Positions 1 to 7,824 are shown, numbered from the stretch's first letter. The stretch: 10,913 nucleotides of DNA from Chloroflexia bacterium (GCA_013696525.1 JACCYK010000035.1:1-10913), one strand, 5' to 3'. Made by a program: numbers and translations. Notes: a model not told the origin generated them from the sequence alone.

Positions 1-915
1 GTCGTTCACGGACGCCACGCCGTTCGCCTCCATCCAAGCCGCCAGCCCATCGATGAGCCGGATTGGGATCGACGGATCGACAAAGATCGCCGTGCCGACC
101 TGGACCGCGCTGGCGCCGGCAAATAGAAATTCCAACATGTCCTCGACCGACATGATGCCGCCCATCCCTACCACCGGGATCGTCACCGCAGCGGCCACTT
201 GATAGACCATTCGCAACGCCACCGGCTTGATCGCGGGCCCCGAAAGGCCCCCGGTCGCATTCGCCAGCACGGGCTGCCGCCGCCGCACATCGATACTCAT
301 GCCGACCAATGTATTGATCAGCGACACCGCATCCGCCCCTGCCGCTTCGACGGCCCGCGCCACGGCGACGACGTCCAGCGCCCCCGGACTGAGCTTGACG
401 ACGACGGGCAGCGTAGTTGCCGCTCGCACCGCCGCCGTCACCTCGGCCGACATCTCCGGATCCCAACCGAAGCAGAATCCACCCCGAGTCACGTTCGGAC
501 AGGAGACATTGACCTCGATCGCGGCGATCCCCGGCTGCTCGTCAAGCAACGATGCCATCATCGCGTAATCGTCCACGGCCTCGGCGGAGATATTGACGAT
601 CGCCGGCACCCGCCAGTGCCGCCAAACTTTGGGGTATTTCCGGATGAAACCGTAGATCCCTGGGTTCTGCAACCCGATCGCGTTGAGCATTCCCGCCGGC
701 GTTTCAACAATACGAGGCATTGGGTTCCCTGATCGCGGCCGGACCGTGATGCCTTTGCTGACGAACGCACCGAGCCGCTGCACGTCCATCACGCCAGCGT
801 ACTCTTGACCATAGCCAAAACAACCCGAAGCCGCGATCACGGGATTGCTGAGCCGGAGCTCACGAGGATTGTGCGGCGCCAGATCGACGGAAAGGTCGGG
901 TTGTCGTTCAGTCAT
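1..915 (-). CDS. pyrD: Dihydroorotate dehydrogenase, class 1B catalytic subunit (3' end cut by window edge)
   Basis: PyrD is the FMN-containing subunit that oxidises dihydroorotate to orotate in the cytoplasm; in class 1B enzymes it passes electrons to PyrK and then NAD+. Reading from the ATG at 915 gives 305 residues up to the window edge with no stop, so only a few C-terminal residues should be missing. Visible family motifs are NPVIAASG near residue 24, SKGIT with Lys54, ETPAGMLNAIGLQNPG around 71-86, NVSCPN with Cys139 as the class 1 catalytic base (serine in class 2), VKLSPG with Lys174, NTLVGMSID near 201, and the FMN-phosphate loop GMGGI near 250 followed by AGASAVQVGTA. The start is 63 nt downstream of the pyrK stop. 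An in-frame ATG at 954 would add 13 basic residues that the family lacks, so 915 is preferred; a weak GAGG lies 12 nt upstream of it. The adjacent pyrK supports class 1B. Confidence 0.96.
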   Translation of the reverse strand, partial: MTERQPDLSVDLAPHNPRELRLSNPVIAASGCFGYGQEYAGVMDVQRLGAFVSKGITVRPRSGNPMPRIVETPAGMLNAIGLQNPGIYGFIRKYPKVWRHWRVPAIVNISAEAVDDYAMMASLLDEQPGIAAIEVNVSCPNVTRGGFCFGWDPEMSAEVTAAVRAATTLPVVVKLSPGALDVVAVARAVEAAGADAVSLINTLVGMSIDVRRRQPVLANATGGLSGPAIKPVALRMVYQVAAAVTIPVVGMGGIMSVEDMLEFLFAGASAVQVGTAIFVDPSIPIRLIDGLAAWMEANGVASVND

Positions 916-978
916 GGTGTTCGTGGTCCTCGCTCTGCCCGCTCGCGACCCCATCGCTTCGGCAAATCAAGCCGCCCA

Positions 979-1833
979 TCACCAAATGACTTCTTCGAGT
1001 GCGTAGACTGGTCCCTCGACGCACGATGCACTCATGCCGCGCTTAGTCTCCACAACGCAGCCCAGGCAGGCGCCGACACCGCAGGCCATACTCTGCTCCA
1101 TCGAGATCTGAATGGGGTGCCCGGGGTGAGAGCTGGCCGCGCTCAGCGTCGTCCGTAGCGAGCGGTACATCGGCTCGGGCCCGCAAGCGAAGATTTGGTC
1201 GGCCCAGGCGACGTACTCCGGCACGAGGTCAGTGATAAATCCCTCGTGACCGCGCGTCCCGTTCTCGGTCGCCACCGCGTATTCGACCAGCTCTGGCAGG
1301 TGCGCCGGGGCCAGCAGGCCGGCGGCATCCTCGGCGCCCATCAGGAATGTCACCTGGAGTCCATTGGCGACCGCTTCTTCCGTCAGCATCACCAGCGGCG
1401 CGACCCCCACCCCGCCCGCCACCATGAGCAGGTTGCGGGCCCGCGGCACGATCTCGTACGTGTTCCCGAGCGGGCCCAGCACATCGACCTCGTCTCCGAC
1501 CGCCCTGGCCGCCAGCCAGACGCTGCCCCGGCCGAACGGCCGAACCAGGAACGTCAGCGTCCCCGCCTCGGGATCCGCGGTGAACACGGAATATGGACGA
1601 CGCAGGAGCGGATCATAGAACCGATCCAGCCGGCATAGGATCTCGAAGAACCGGCCGGAGCGAAGTTGTCGCACCATCGGCCGCGGCGCGGTCAGCGTCA
1701 CGAGCACGGAGTCGCCCATAACTGCCTCGACGGCGGTCACAACGCCCCGGAACGATCGATTGCCGGTGACGACGACGCCATTGTGACTCACATCGATGCT
1801 TGGTCCGCGACCGGCGTCCATGCCTGATGTCAT
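979..1833 (-). CDS. pyrK: Dihydroorotate dehydrogenase electron-transfer subunit (FAD, [2Fe-2S])
   Basis: PyrK couples the class 1B PyrD to NAD+ through FAD and one [2Fe-2S] cluster; the expected complex is a PyrD2PyrK2 heterotetramer. The 284-residue product has a ferredoxin-reductase-like FAD-binding beta barrel at about 25-125, with the RRPYSVF flavin motif at 78-84. A nucleotide-binding domain follows at about 130-235, with GGVGVAPL at 140-147 and FACGPEPM at 215-222. The C-terminal cluster motif has Cys251, Cys256, Cys259 and Cys271 (spacing C-x4-C-x2-C-x11-C), so all ligands are present. It sits 42 nt after the carB stop and 63 nt before pyrD. The ATG at 1833 has AGGGA directly abutting it, which is too close for ideal initiation. 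An ATG at 1821, five codons in, has 12 nt spacing from the same element, so the exact start is uncertain. The conserved domain begins near residue 28 and is unaffected by the choice. Confidence 0.95.
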   Translation of the reverse strand: MTSGMDAGRGPSIDVSHNGVVVTGNRSFRGVVTAVEAVMGDSVLVTLTAPRPMVRQLRSGRFFEILCRLDRFYDPLLRRPYSVFTADPEAGTLTFLVRPFGRGSVWLAARAVGDEVDVLGPLGNTYEIVPRARNLLMVAGGVGVAPLVMLTEEAVANGLQVTFLMGAEDAAGLLAPAHLPELVEYAVATENGTRGHEGFITDLVPEYVAWADQIFACGPEPMYRSLRTTLSAASSHPGHPIQISMEQSMACGVGACLGCVVETKRGMSASCVEGPVYALEEVIW

Positions 1834-1875
1834 TCCCTGTCGACCGCCGAACCGCGTGACCAGGCGGCGGCCGTT

Positions 1876-4800
1876 CTAATAGCCAAAACCACAACGCCGA
1901 TACAGCGGTAACGGTTGGACAGTATAGCCCGCGCTCGACCGCGCCATCGCGCCAACCACGACCCGCGCGGTGTCGATCGAGGTCAGGCACGGGATACCGC
2001 GTTCGACCGCGGCCCGGCGGATCTCGAGCCCGTCTAGGATCTCTTTGTCCGCCGGGCCCGGGGTATTGATGACAAAGTCGACCGTTCCGTCCAGGATCAC
2101 ATCGAGCATGTCCGGCGAGCCGCGCCCAATCTTCTTCGTCACCAACTGGACCGGCATGCCGCTTCGCTCGATCATTGCCGCCGTCCCTTCGGTCGCGAAC
2201 AGCTTGTGTCCCATCGTCGCCAATTGCCGGATCATATCGAGCGCGTCACCCTTGTCCTCGTCCGCCAGCGTGACCAGGATCGAACCGTGATCCGGCAGGG
2301 CCAGCCCCGCCGCGATCAGCGCCTTGATAAAAGCCGCCTCAAAGGTAACGTCGATTCCCATCACTTCGCCCGTCGACTTCATCTCTGGCCCGAGGTGGAC
2401 CTCCACCCCACTCAGCTTGGCCATCGAAAAGACCGGTGCCTTGACCGCGACCAGCGGTTGCCGCGGCCACAGGCCGCCATGGTAACCTTGATCTGCCAGC
2501 GAGGAGCCAAGCATGATCCCGGTCGCCAACCGGACCATCGGGACGCCGGTCGCTTTGCTCAAGAATGGCACCGTGCGCGACGCCCGTGGATTGACCTCCA
2601 GGACGTGGAGTCGCCCTCCATGAATGACGAATTGGATGTTAATCAGGCCGCGAGCGTCGAGCGCCAGCGCGATCCTGGTCGTGTAATCGACGAGCGTGTC
2701 GACTTCGGTGGGAAAGAGATTCTGCGCCGGGTACACCGCGAACGAATCTCCGGAATGCACGCCGGCGCGCTCGATATGTTCCATTACGCCTGGGATGAGC
2801 ACCTGCTCGCCGTCGCAAATTGCATCGACCTCAACCTCGCGCCCCAACAAATACTCATCGATCAAGACCGGATGCTCCGGTCGCGGGGCCGCCACGTTGC
2901 GGATATATCGTGCCAGTTGGTCCGGCCCATAGACCACTTCCATCGCCCGGCCTCCCAGGACGTAGGATGGCCGAACCAAGACCGGGTACCCGATCTGATT
3001 CGCGACCCGCTCAGCGTCTGCCATTGAACCCACCGTCGCGCCGGCTGGTTGCGGGATGCCGAGGCCGCGTAGGAACGCTTCAAACCGGTGCCGGTCCTCT
3101 GCCAGGTCGATCGCTTCCAGCGAGCTGCCAAGGATCGGCACGCCGCGCCGGGAGAGCGGTGCCGCGAGATTGATCGCCGTCTGGCCGCCGAACTGAAGGA
3201 TGACCGGGACGTTCGACCCAATGTCCGGCTCTCCTCCTTCGTGCCGGATCACCTCCGCCACACTCTCCGCGTCAAGCGGCTCGAAGTAGAGTCGATCTGA
3301 AGCGTCGAAATCGGTTGAGACCGTTTCCGGATTGGAATTAATCATGATTGAGGCCACGCCAGCGGCGTGGAGCGCTTGCGCCGCCTGCACCGCCGAATAG
3401 TCGAACTCGATCCCCTGGCCAATTCGGATCGGACCGGAGCCGACAACGACCGACCGCGGGCCAACCAGCGGCGTCGCCTCGTCTTCCTCGTCGTATGTCG
3501 AGTAGAAGTAGGGCGTCGCCGCTTCAAACTCGCCGGCACACGTATCGACCATCTTGTACACCGGCAGCATCCGAAGCTCGTCCCGCCGGTGACGTACCGC
3601 GGATTCGGTGGTGCGGCTCAGTCCCGCAATCTGCGCATCCGAGAAGGCGAACCGTTTGGCCTGCCAGAGCAGCTCGTCGCTGACCCGCTCGGACTGGAGC
3701 CGGCATTCGAGGTCCGCGATGCCGCGCAGGCGGTAGAGGAACCAACGATCAATCTTGCTTAGCTCGTGCAGGCGATCAACCTCGACCCCGGCTCGCAAGG
3801 CAGCCATGAGCGCCCAAAGCCGGAGGTCGTTCGGCCGTTCGATCAACTCCAGGGCCGTCTCGGCGCTCCAATCCGATTGTGCCCAGCCAAGGTCCTTGGC
3901 CCCGGTCTCAAGCGATCGCACTGCCTTCTGCAACGCGCCTTCGAACGACCGGTCAATCGCCATGACCTCCCCGGTCGCTTTCATCTGCGTCCCAATCGTC
4001 CGATCTGCCCGCGAGAACTTGTCGAACGGCCAACGCGGGATCTTCACCACCACATAGTCGAGGGCCGGCTCGAAGGCGGCCGTTGTCTTGCGCGTCACCG
4101 GATTGGCCAGTTCAGCTAGTGTGCGCCCGACCGCGATCTTTGCCGCCATCCGCGCGATCGGGTATCCGGTCGCCTTTGATGCCAGGGCGGACGAGCGGCT
4201 CACCCGCGGGTTGACTTCGATCACCGCATATTGGGTCGATAACGGGTCCAACGCGTACTGAACGTTGCAGCCGCCTTCGATCCCTAGGGTGCGAATGATC
4301 CGCAGGGCGGACGATCGCAACATTTGATAGTCATCGTCGGACAGCGTTTGGGACGGGGCGACGACGATGCTGTCCCCGGTGTGAACCCCCATCGGGTCAA
4401 GGTTCTCCATGTTGCAGATGGTAATGCAGGTATCCGCGCTGTCCCGCATCACCTCGTACTCGATCTCCTTCCACCCGACGAGCGATTGTTCGAGCAGCAC
4501 TTGATTGATGGGGCTGGCCGAGAGCCCGCCCGTTACGATCCGGTCAAGCTCTTCCGCCGTTCGCGCGACACCGCCGCCGGTGCCTCCCAACGTGTACGCC
4601 GGCCGAATCACCAGCGGTAGGGCAACCGTCGCCGCGAACCGGCGCCCCTCCTCCACGGTGGTGACAATCGTGCTCGGCACGACCGGCTCGCCGATCTCGA
4701 TGAGCAGTTCCTTGAAGAGCTGGCGATCTTCGGCCCTCCGAATTGCCGAGAGCGGCGTCCCGAGCAGGCGCACCCCATACTGGTCGAGTATGCCAAGCTC

Positions 4801-5115
4801 CGCGATTTGGACCGCCAGGTTCAATCCGGTCTGCCCCCCCAGCGTGGGTAGCAGGCCGTCCGGGCGCTCGCGCTGGATCACGCGGCGCACGACCTCCGGC
4901 GTCAGCGGCTCGATGTAGACCGCGTCCGCAACATCCTCGTCCGTCATGATCGTCGCCGGGTTGGAATTGACCAGGATCGTCCGGATTCCTTCTTCGCGTA
5001 AGGCGCGGCAGGCCTGCGTACCAGCGTAGTCGAATTCCGCCGCTTGCCCGATCACGATCGGCCCGGAACCAAGCACGAGCACACTCTCGGCCGGGGCCGC
5101 CTCGCTCGTGCTCAC
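1876..5115 (-). CDS. carB: Carbamoyl-phosphate synthase large subunit
   Basis: CarB uses ammonia channelled from CarA, bicarbonate and two ATP to make carbamoyl phosphate for pyrimidine and arginine synthesis. The 1079-residue product has the full bacterial length. It has two homologous synthetase halves. The first shows GSGPIVIGQAAEFDY at 16-30, SNPATIMTD near 51, GGTGGG near 177 and VIEVNPRVSRSSALASKATGYP at about 298-319. The second repeats these as GSGPIRIGQGIEFDY at 559-573, SNPETVSTDFD near 594, and LEVNPRASRTVPFLSKATGVP at about 839-859. An oligomerisation region lies between them at about 400-545. The C-terminal MGS-like allosteric domain spans about 940-1079, with LFATEGTA near 972 and INTPGP near 1016; in known homologues this domain binds UMP or ornithine. 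The start is GTG, overlapping the carA stop by 4 nt (GTGA). A GGAG lies 10 nt upstream. No frameshift or missing motif is visible. Confidence 0.98.
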   Translation of the reverse strand: MSTSEAAPAESVLVLGSGPIVIGQAAEFDYAGTQACRALREEGIRTILVNSNPATIMTDEDVADAVYIEPLTPEVVRRVIQRERPDGLLPTLGGQTGLNLAVQIAELGILDQYGVRLLGTPLSAIRRAEDRQLFKELLIEIGEPVVPSTIVTTVEEGRRFAATVALPLVIRPAYTLGGTGGGVARTAEELDRIVTGGLSASPINQVLLEQSLVGWKEIEYEVMRDSADTCITICNMENLDPMGVHTGDSIVVAPSQTLSDDDYQMLRSSALRIIRTLGIEGGCNVQYALDPLSTQYAVIEVNPRVSRSSALASKATGYPIARMAAKIAVGRTLAELANPVTRKTTAAFEPALDYVVVKIPRWPFDKFSRADRTIGTQMKATGEVMAIDRSFEGALQKAVRSLETGAKDLGWAQSDWSAETALELIERPNDLRLWALMAALRAGVEVDRLHELSKIDRWFLYRLRGIADLECRLQSERVSDELLWQAKRFAFSDAQIAGLSRTTESAVRHRRDELRMLPVYKMVDTCAGEFEAATPYFYSTYDEEDEATPLVGPRSVVVGSGPIRIGQGIEFDYSAVQAAQALHAAGVASIMINSNPETVSTDFDASDRLYFEPLDAESVAEVIRHEGGEPDIGSNVPVILQFGGQTAINLAAPLSRRGVPILGSSLEAIDLAEDRHRFEAFLRGLGIPQPAGATVGSMADAERVANQIGYPVLVRPSYVLGGRAMEVVYGPDQLARYIRNVAAPRPEHPVLIDEYLLGREVEVDAICDGEQVLIPGVMEHIERAGVHSGDSFAVYPAQNLFPTEVDTLVDYTTRIALALDARGLINIQFVIHGGRLHVLEVNPRASRTVPFLSKATGVPMVRLATGIMLGSSLADQGYHGGLWPRQPLVAVKAPVFSMAKLSGVEVHLGPEMKSTGEVMGIDVTFEAAFIKALIAAGLALPDHGSILVTLADEDKGDALDMIRQLATMGHKLFATEGTAAMIERSGMPVQLVTKKIGRGSPDMLDVILDGTVDFVINTPGPADKEILDGLEIRRAAVERGIPCLTSIDTARVVVGAMARSSAGYTVQPLPLYRRCGFGY

Positions 5116-6329
5116 GAAGGTTCAGCTCCGGTGGCGCCAGGCACCGGCTTCGGCGAACTTTTCGAGTTGGCAATGTGCGCGAAGAAGCGATCGAAAAGAC
5201 GATCGTTATCCCACGGTCCGGGCGCCGCCTCCGGGTGGAACTGGACGGACATGAACGGAAGCTCCCGATGGACGAGTCCTTCAACCGAACCGTCATTGAG
5301 GTTCCGAAAGGCGACCCGCCATTCGCCCGCGCTCGGTAAGGTTTCATCGACGACTTGGAACCCATGATTTTGTGATGTGATCGAAACGACGCCGGTCTCC
5401 ATATCTTGAACCGGATGGTTGGCCCCCCGGTGGCCGAACTTCAGTTTCGTCGTCGTCGCCCCGATCGACCGGGCCAATAGCTGATGACCGAGGCAGATCC
5501 CGAAGAACGGGGTTTCATCGCGCATTAGGTTCGTCACCACGTCCAATCCGTCGTCGAGGTTCGCCGGATCACCCGGACCGGGTGAGATCACCACCCCGTC
5601 CGGGCTCAGGGCCACAATGTCGGCATACGCGGTCCGGCAGGGAACGACGGTCACCCTCGCGCCCCGACGGGTCAACGAGCGTACAATATTGCGTTTGACC
5701 CCGCAGTCCACGATGACGACGTGAGGACCGGCTCCAGCTATCTCACGGATCTGGTCGTCGCCAACGTCGCCGACCACGTCGCGCTCCTCGGGCAGGATTG
5801 CGCCGCGAGCGCGGGAGACCAGCTCGGCGTCAGATCGCTGCCCAGCGTTGCTCACCACTACGGCGCGGGTATCGCCGACCGACCGAATGTGCCGGGTCAG
5901 GGCCCGGGTATCAATCCCTTTGATGGCCGGAATATTGTACCGTCGGAGATAGTCCCCCAAGGTTCCTTGCATCCGGAAGTGGCTTGGCTCCTCGCACAGC
6001 TCACGAACGATCAATCCAGCGATCCATGGTTGCCGGGACTCGTCCTGCTCGGGATCGACGCCATAGTTGCCGATCAACGGATACGTCATGCAGACAAGCT
6101 GGCCACGAAACGAAGGGTCGGTAGACACTTCCTGATACCCAACCATCGTTGTCGTGAAGACCACCTCGCCCTCGCCGTCTATCTCAGCCCCACAAGATTG
6201 GCCTCGGATCACCAGGCCGTCGGCCAGGGCCACGGCGGCGTTCGCCGGCGGCCGATACCGGCGGCCGGTACCGGCGGCCGGCTGGTGGGCTGCCCCGAGC
6301 CCTCCGGTGCGTTGATCGTCACGTTCCAT
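5112..6329 (-). CDS. carA: Carbamoyl-phosphate synthase small subunit (glutamine amidotransferase)
   Basis: CarA hydrolyses glutamine and delivers ammonia to CarB. The 405-residue product has the CarA-specific N-terminal domain at about 33-190, with GEVVFTTTMVGYQE near 54 and IKGIDTRALTRHIR at 136-149. A class I glutamine amidotransferase domain follows at about 203-385. Its catalytic residues are all present: Cys279 in FFGICLGHQ, and His365 and Glu367 in VQFHPEA. The start overlaps the 3' end of pyrC by 11 nt, and the stop overlaps the carB GTG by 4 nt, which suggests translational coupling. The protein is slightly long. Homology proper begins near residue 33 (AVALADG), leaving about 32 low-complexity N-terminal residues encoded partly by a 13-bp tandem repeat. 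A GTG at codon 33 is an alternative start but has no obvious ribosome-binding site. The last about 17 residues also look like an unstructured tail. Confidence 0.97.
   Translation of the reverse strand: MERDDQRTGGLGAAHQPAAGTGRRYRPPANAAVALADGLVIRGQSCGAEIDGEGEVVFTTTMVGYQEVSTDPSFRGQLVCMTYPLIGNYGVDPEQDESRQPWIAGLIVRELCEEPSHFRMQGTLGDYLRRYNIPAIKGIDTRALTRHIRSVGDTRAVVVSNAGQRSDAELVSRARGAILPEERDVVGDVGDDQIREIAGAGPHVVIVDCGVKRNIVRSLTRRGARVTVVPCRTAYADIVALSPDGVVISPGPGDPANLDDGLDVVTNLMRDETPFFGICLGHQLLARSIGATTTKLKFGHRGANHPVQDMETGVVSITSQNHGFQVVDETLPSAGEWRVAFRNLNDGSVEGLVHRELPFMSVQFHPEAAPGPWDNDRLFDRFFAHIANSKSSPKPVPGATGAEPS
6242..6280. repeat. Three tandem 13-bp units inside the 5' coding region of carA
   Basis: Three adjacent 13-bp units occupy 6242-6254, 6255-6267 and 6268-6280. 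The last two differ only at their first base (ATACCGGCGGCCG and GTACCGGCGGCCG). The first unit (TCGCCGGCGGCCG) diverges from them only in its first three bases. All share the core CCGGCGGCCG. Because 13 is not a multiple of 3, each unit is read in a different frame within carA, and the three units together are exactly 13 codons. Gain or loss of one unit would shift the frame if the ATG at 6329 is the true start. Confidence 0.85.
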
Positions 6330-7650
6330 AGCGGTCCACGCCCCCGACGAAGGTATGTTTGACCCGCCCCTGCAATTCCATCCCGATCAGCGGCGTGTTC
6401 GCGCTCTTAGTCTTCAGCTTCGCGGCGTCAACGATCCATGGCTGATCCGGGTCGAACACCACCACATCGGCCAGCGCGCCAGGAGAGAGCGTTCCCGCTG
6501 CCAGTGACCAGAGTTTGGCCGGCACGCAACTCATTCTGGTAATAACGTCGCCGAGGGAAAGATGACGAGCCCGGACAAGTGCCAGCATCAGTGGCAGCGC
6601 AAGTTCGAGTCCGCTCAGACCGAAGGCGGCGTCTTCGTAGACGCTCCCCGTTTTCTCCGCCGCCCCATGCGGCGCGTGGTCGGTGGCGACGAGATCAATA
6701 GTGCCGTCCACTACGGCGGTGATCAGCTGCCGCGTGTCCTCACCGGTCCGCAGCGGCGGGTTCACCTTGGTATGCGGGTCACGCGGCGTAGCGGTTGGTC
6801 CGATCGGCTCGTCGACGTTCAGCAGGGAGCGGCTGGTATCAACCCACTGGTCGCTCATCAGCAAGTGATGAGGCATCACCTCGGCGGTGACGCGCACGCC
6901 GTCCGCCTTGGCGCGTCGGACCAGCTCGGCGCCGCGTCCAGTCGAGAGATGGCAAATGTGCAGCCAACCGCCCGTCAGCCGGGCGAGCATCAGGTCGCGG
7001 GCAATAACGATCTCTTCGGCCGCCGCCGGGATTCCGCGCAGGCCGAGCCGGCGGGAGACCTCTCCTTCATGCATCGAACCAGGAGCGAGCGCCTTGTCTT
7101 CGCAGTGGACCATCACCGGACGTCCATGGTCCAGGGTGGCCGCCAGCGCCTGGCGCATGATGGAGCAATCAGCCGTTGTATCGCCATCGTCGGAGAATCC
7201 AACCGCCCCGGCCTCGACCAGGGCCGAAAAGTCGACCGCCCGTTGACCGAGCCGGCCCGCGGTTATGGCGGCAATGGGAAAGACCCGAACCAGGGCCGAA
7301 ACCGCGATTCGCTGGCGAAGATCGTCGAGCGTGGCCACCGAATCCAGCGCCGGCCGCGTGTTCGGCATGCAAAAGATCGAAGTAAAGCCGCCCGCCGCCG
7401 CCGCCGCGGTGCCGGTGGCTATCGTTTCCTTGGTTTCGTACCCGGGTTCACGAAGATGAACGTGGACGTCGATCAAGCCGGGAGCAACGACATGACCATC
7501 GGCCGGAACGAGCCGTGCCCCGGTTGAGTCGAGGGCAGGCCCAATTTCGGCGATCCTCCCGTCGGCAATCAGCACATCGGTAATCCGGTCAACCTGGTTC
7601 GCCGGATCGACCACCCGGCCCCCGCGGAGCAGCACACGCTCCCGTTGCAT
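6319..7650 (-). CDS. pyrC: Dihydroorotase, type I
   Basis: This zinc amidohydrolase reversibly cyclises N-carbamoyl-aspartate to dihydroorotate, the third step of UMP synthesis. From the ATG at 7650 it is 443 residues. Metal-binding and catalytic positions are all present: His63 and His65 in DVHVHLREPG, the GFSDDG motif with Asp154/155 (type I enzymes use an Asp here where type II use a carboxylated Lys), His182 in VHCED, His234 in HICHLSTG, and Asp324 in ATDHAPH. The C-terminal amidohydrolase small domain is intact. The open frame extends to a TTG at 7665, but GGGAGGG lies 6 nt before the ATG at 7650, so the ATG is chosen. Between HHLLMSD and KVNPPLR (about residues 261-300) the spacing looks longer than in well-known type I enzymes, suggesting a loop insertion. 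It is the first gene of the operon and overlaps carA by 11 nt. Confidence 0.97.
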   Translation of the reverse strand: MQRERVLLRGGRVVDPANQVDRITDVLIADGRIAEIGPALDSTGARLVPADGHVVAPGLIDVHVHLREPGYETKETIATGTAAAAAGGFTSIFCMPNTRPALDSVATLDDLRQRIAVSALVRVFPIAAITAGRLGQRAVDFSALVEAGAVGFSDDGDTTADCSIMRQALAATLDHGRPVMVHCEDKALAPGSMHEGEVSRRLGLRGIPAAAEEIVIARDLMLARLTGGWLHICHLSTGRGAELVRRAKADGVRVTAEVMPHHLLMSDQWVDTSRSLLNVDEPIGPTATPRDPHTKVNPPLRTGEDTRQLITAVVDGTIDLVATDHAPHGAAEKTGSVYEDAAFGLSGLELALPLMLALVRARHLSLGDVITRMSCVPAKLWSLAAGTLSPGALADVVVFDPDQPWIVDAAKLKTKSANTPLIGMELQGRVKHTFVGGVDRYGT

Positions 7651-7656
7651 CAGGCG

Positions 7657-7663
7657 CCCTCCC
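7657..7663 (-). promoter_or_regulatory. pyrC ribosome-binding site that fixes the start
   Basis: On the minus strand GGGAGGG stands 6 nt before the ATG at 7650. This is the strongest Shine-Dalgarno match in the operon and favours the ATG over the TTG at 7665, which would place the SD inside the coding sequence. Confidence 0.8.
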
Positions 7664-7680
7664 AACCATGCGATCGCGCG

Positions 7681-7721
7681 AAAAGAATGCGCCCAGAGGT
7701 TCGACAGAACCCGTCAGGCGC
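7681..7721 (-). terminator. Terminator-like hairpin with U-tract in the pyr leader (candidate attenuator)
   Basis: On the minus strand an outer stem GCGCC (7721-7717) pairs with GGCGC (7693-7689). An inner stem GGTTC (7711-7707) pairs with GAACC (7702-7698) across a TGTC loop. A partly paired internal loop joins them. The hairpin is followed by TTCTTTT (7687-7681), that is, six T in seven. It lies between the pyr promoter and the pyrC ATG, with about 30 nt after the U-tract. No minus-strand gene lies upstream that would need an ordinary terminator, so a transcription attenuator for the pyrimidine operon is the natural reading. I see no clear match to the classical PyrR-binding loop and no obvious antiterminator partner upstream, so the trigger is unknown. 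Confidence 0.55.
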
Positions 7722-7792
7722 AGTGGCTAGCTCGGATATTCTCGGTGGGAGGCAGACCACACGTGTCCTCAAGAACGTACTACGACCAATGG

Positions 7793-7822
7793 AGTATAGG
7801 CCAGATACGGCCGCACCGTCAA
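7793..7822 (-). promoter_or_regulatory. Promoter of the pyrimidine operon
   Basis: The minus strand carries -35 TTGACG (7822-7817), an 18-nt spacer and -10 TATACT (7798-7793). Each box matches the sigma-70-type consensus at 5 of 6 positions. The predicted start is near 7786, giving a leader of about 120-135 nt before pyrC that contains the terminator-like hairpin. Confidence 0.7.
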
Positions 7823-7824
7823 AA

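Noticed and set aside
199..732. Plus-strand open frame over pyrD
   Set aside because: It is antisense to a clearly conserved PyrD. The protein is rich in Arg, His and Asp with no domain, typical of a shadow frame in GC-rich DNA.
2206..3027. 273-codon plus-strand frame over carB
   Set aside because: It is antisense to the conserved second half of CarB and has no recognisable motif or ribosome-binding site.
4544..5365. 273-codon minus-strand frame across the carA-carB junction
   Set aside because: It is out of frame with both CarA and CarB, whose reading frames are intact and overlap by 4 nt, so it is not a fusion or frameshift.
6562..7527. 321-codon plus-strand frame over pyrC
   Set aside because: It is antisense to the intact PyrC with all metal ligands; length alone is explained by high GC.
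7592..7669. A 26-codon minus-strand ATG frame overlapping the pyrC start (possible leader peptide)
   Set aside because: It has no ribosome-binding site, overlaps the pyrC SD and coding region in another frame, and lies after the terminator hairpin, so it cannot control it as a leader peptide would.
7709..7790. Classical PyrR-binding RNA loop in the leader
   Set aside because: I looked for the purine-rich hairpin loop consensus around CAGAGAGG and saw no convincing match.
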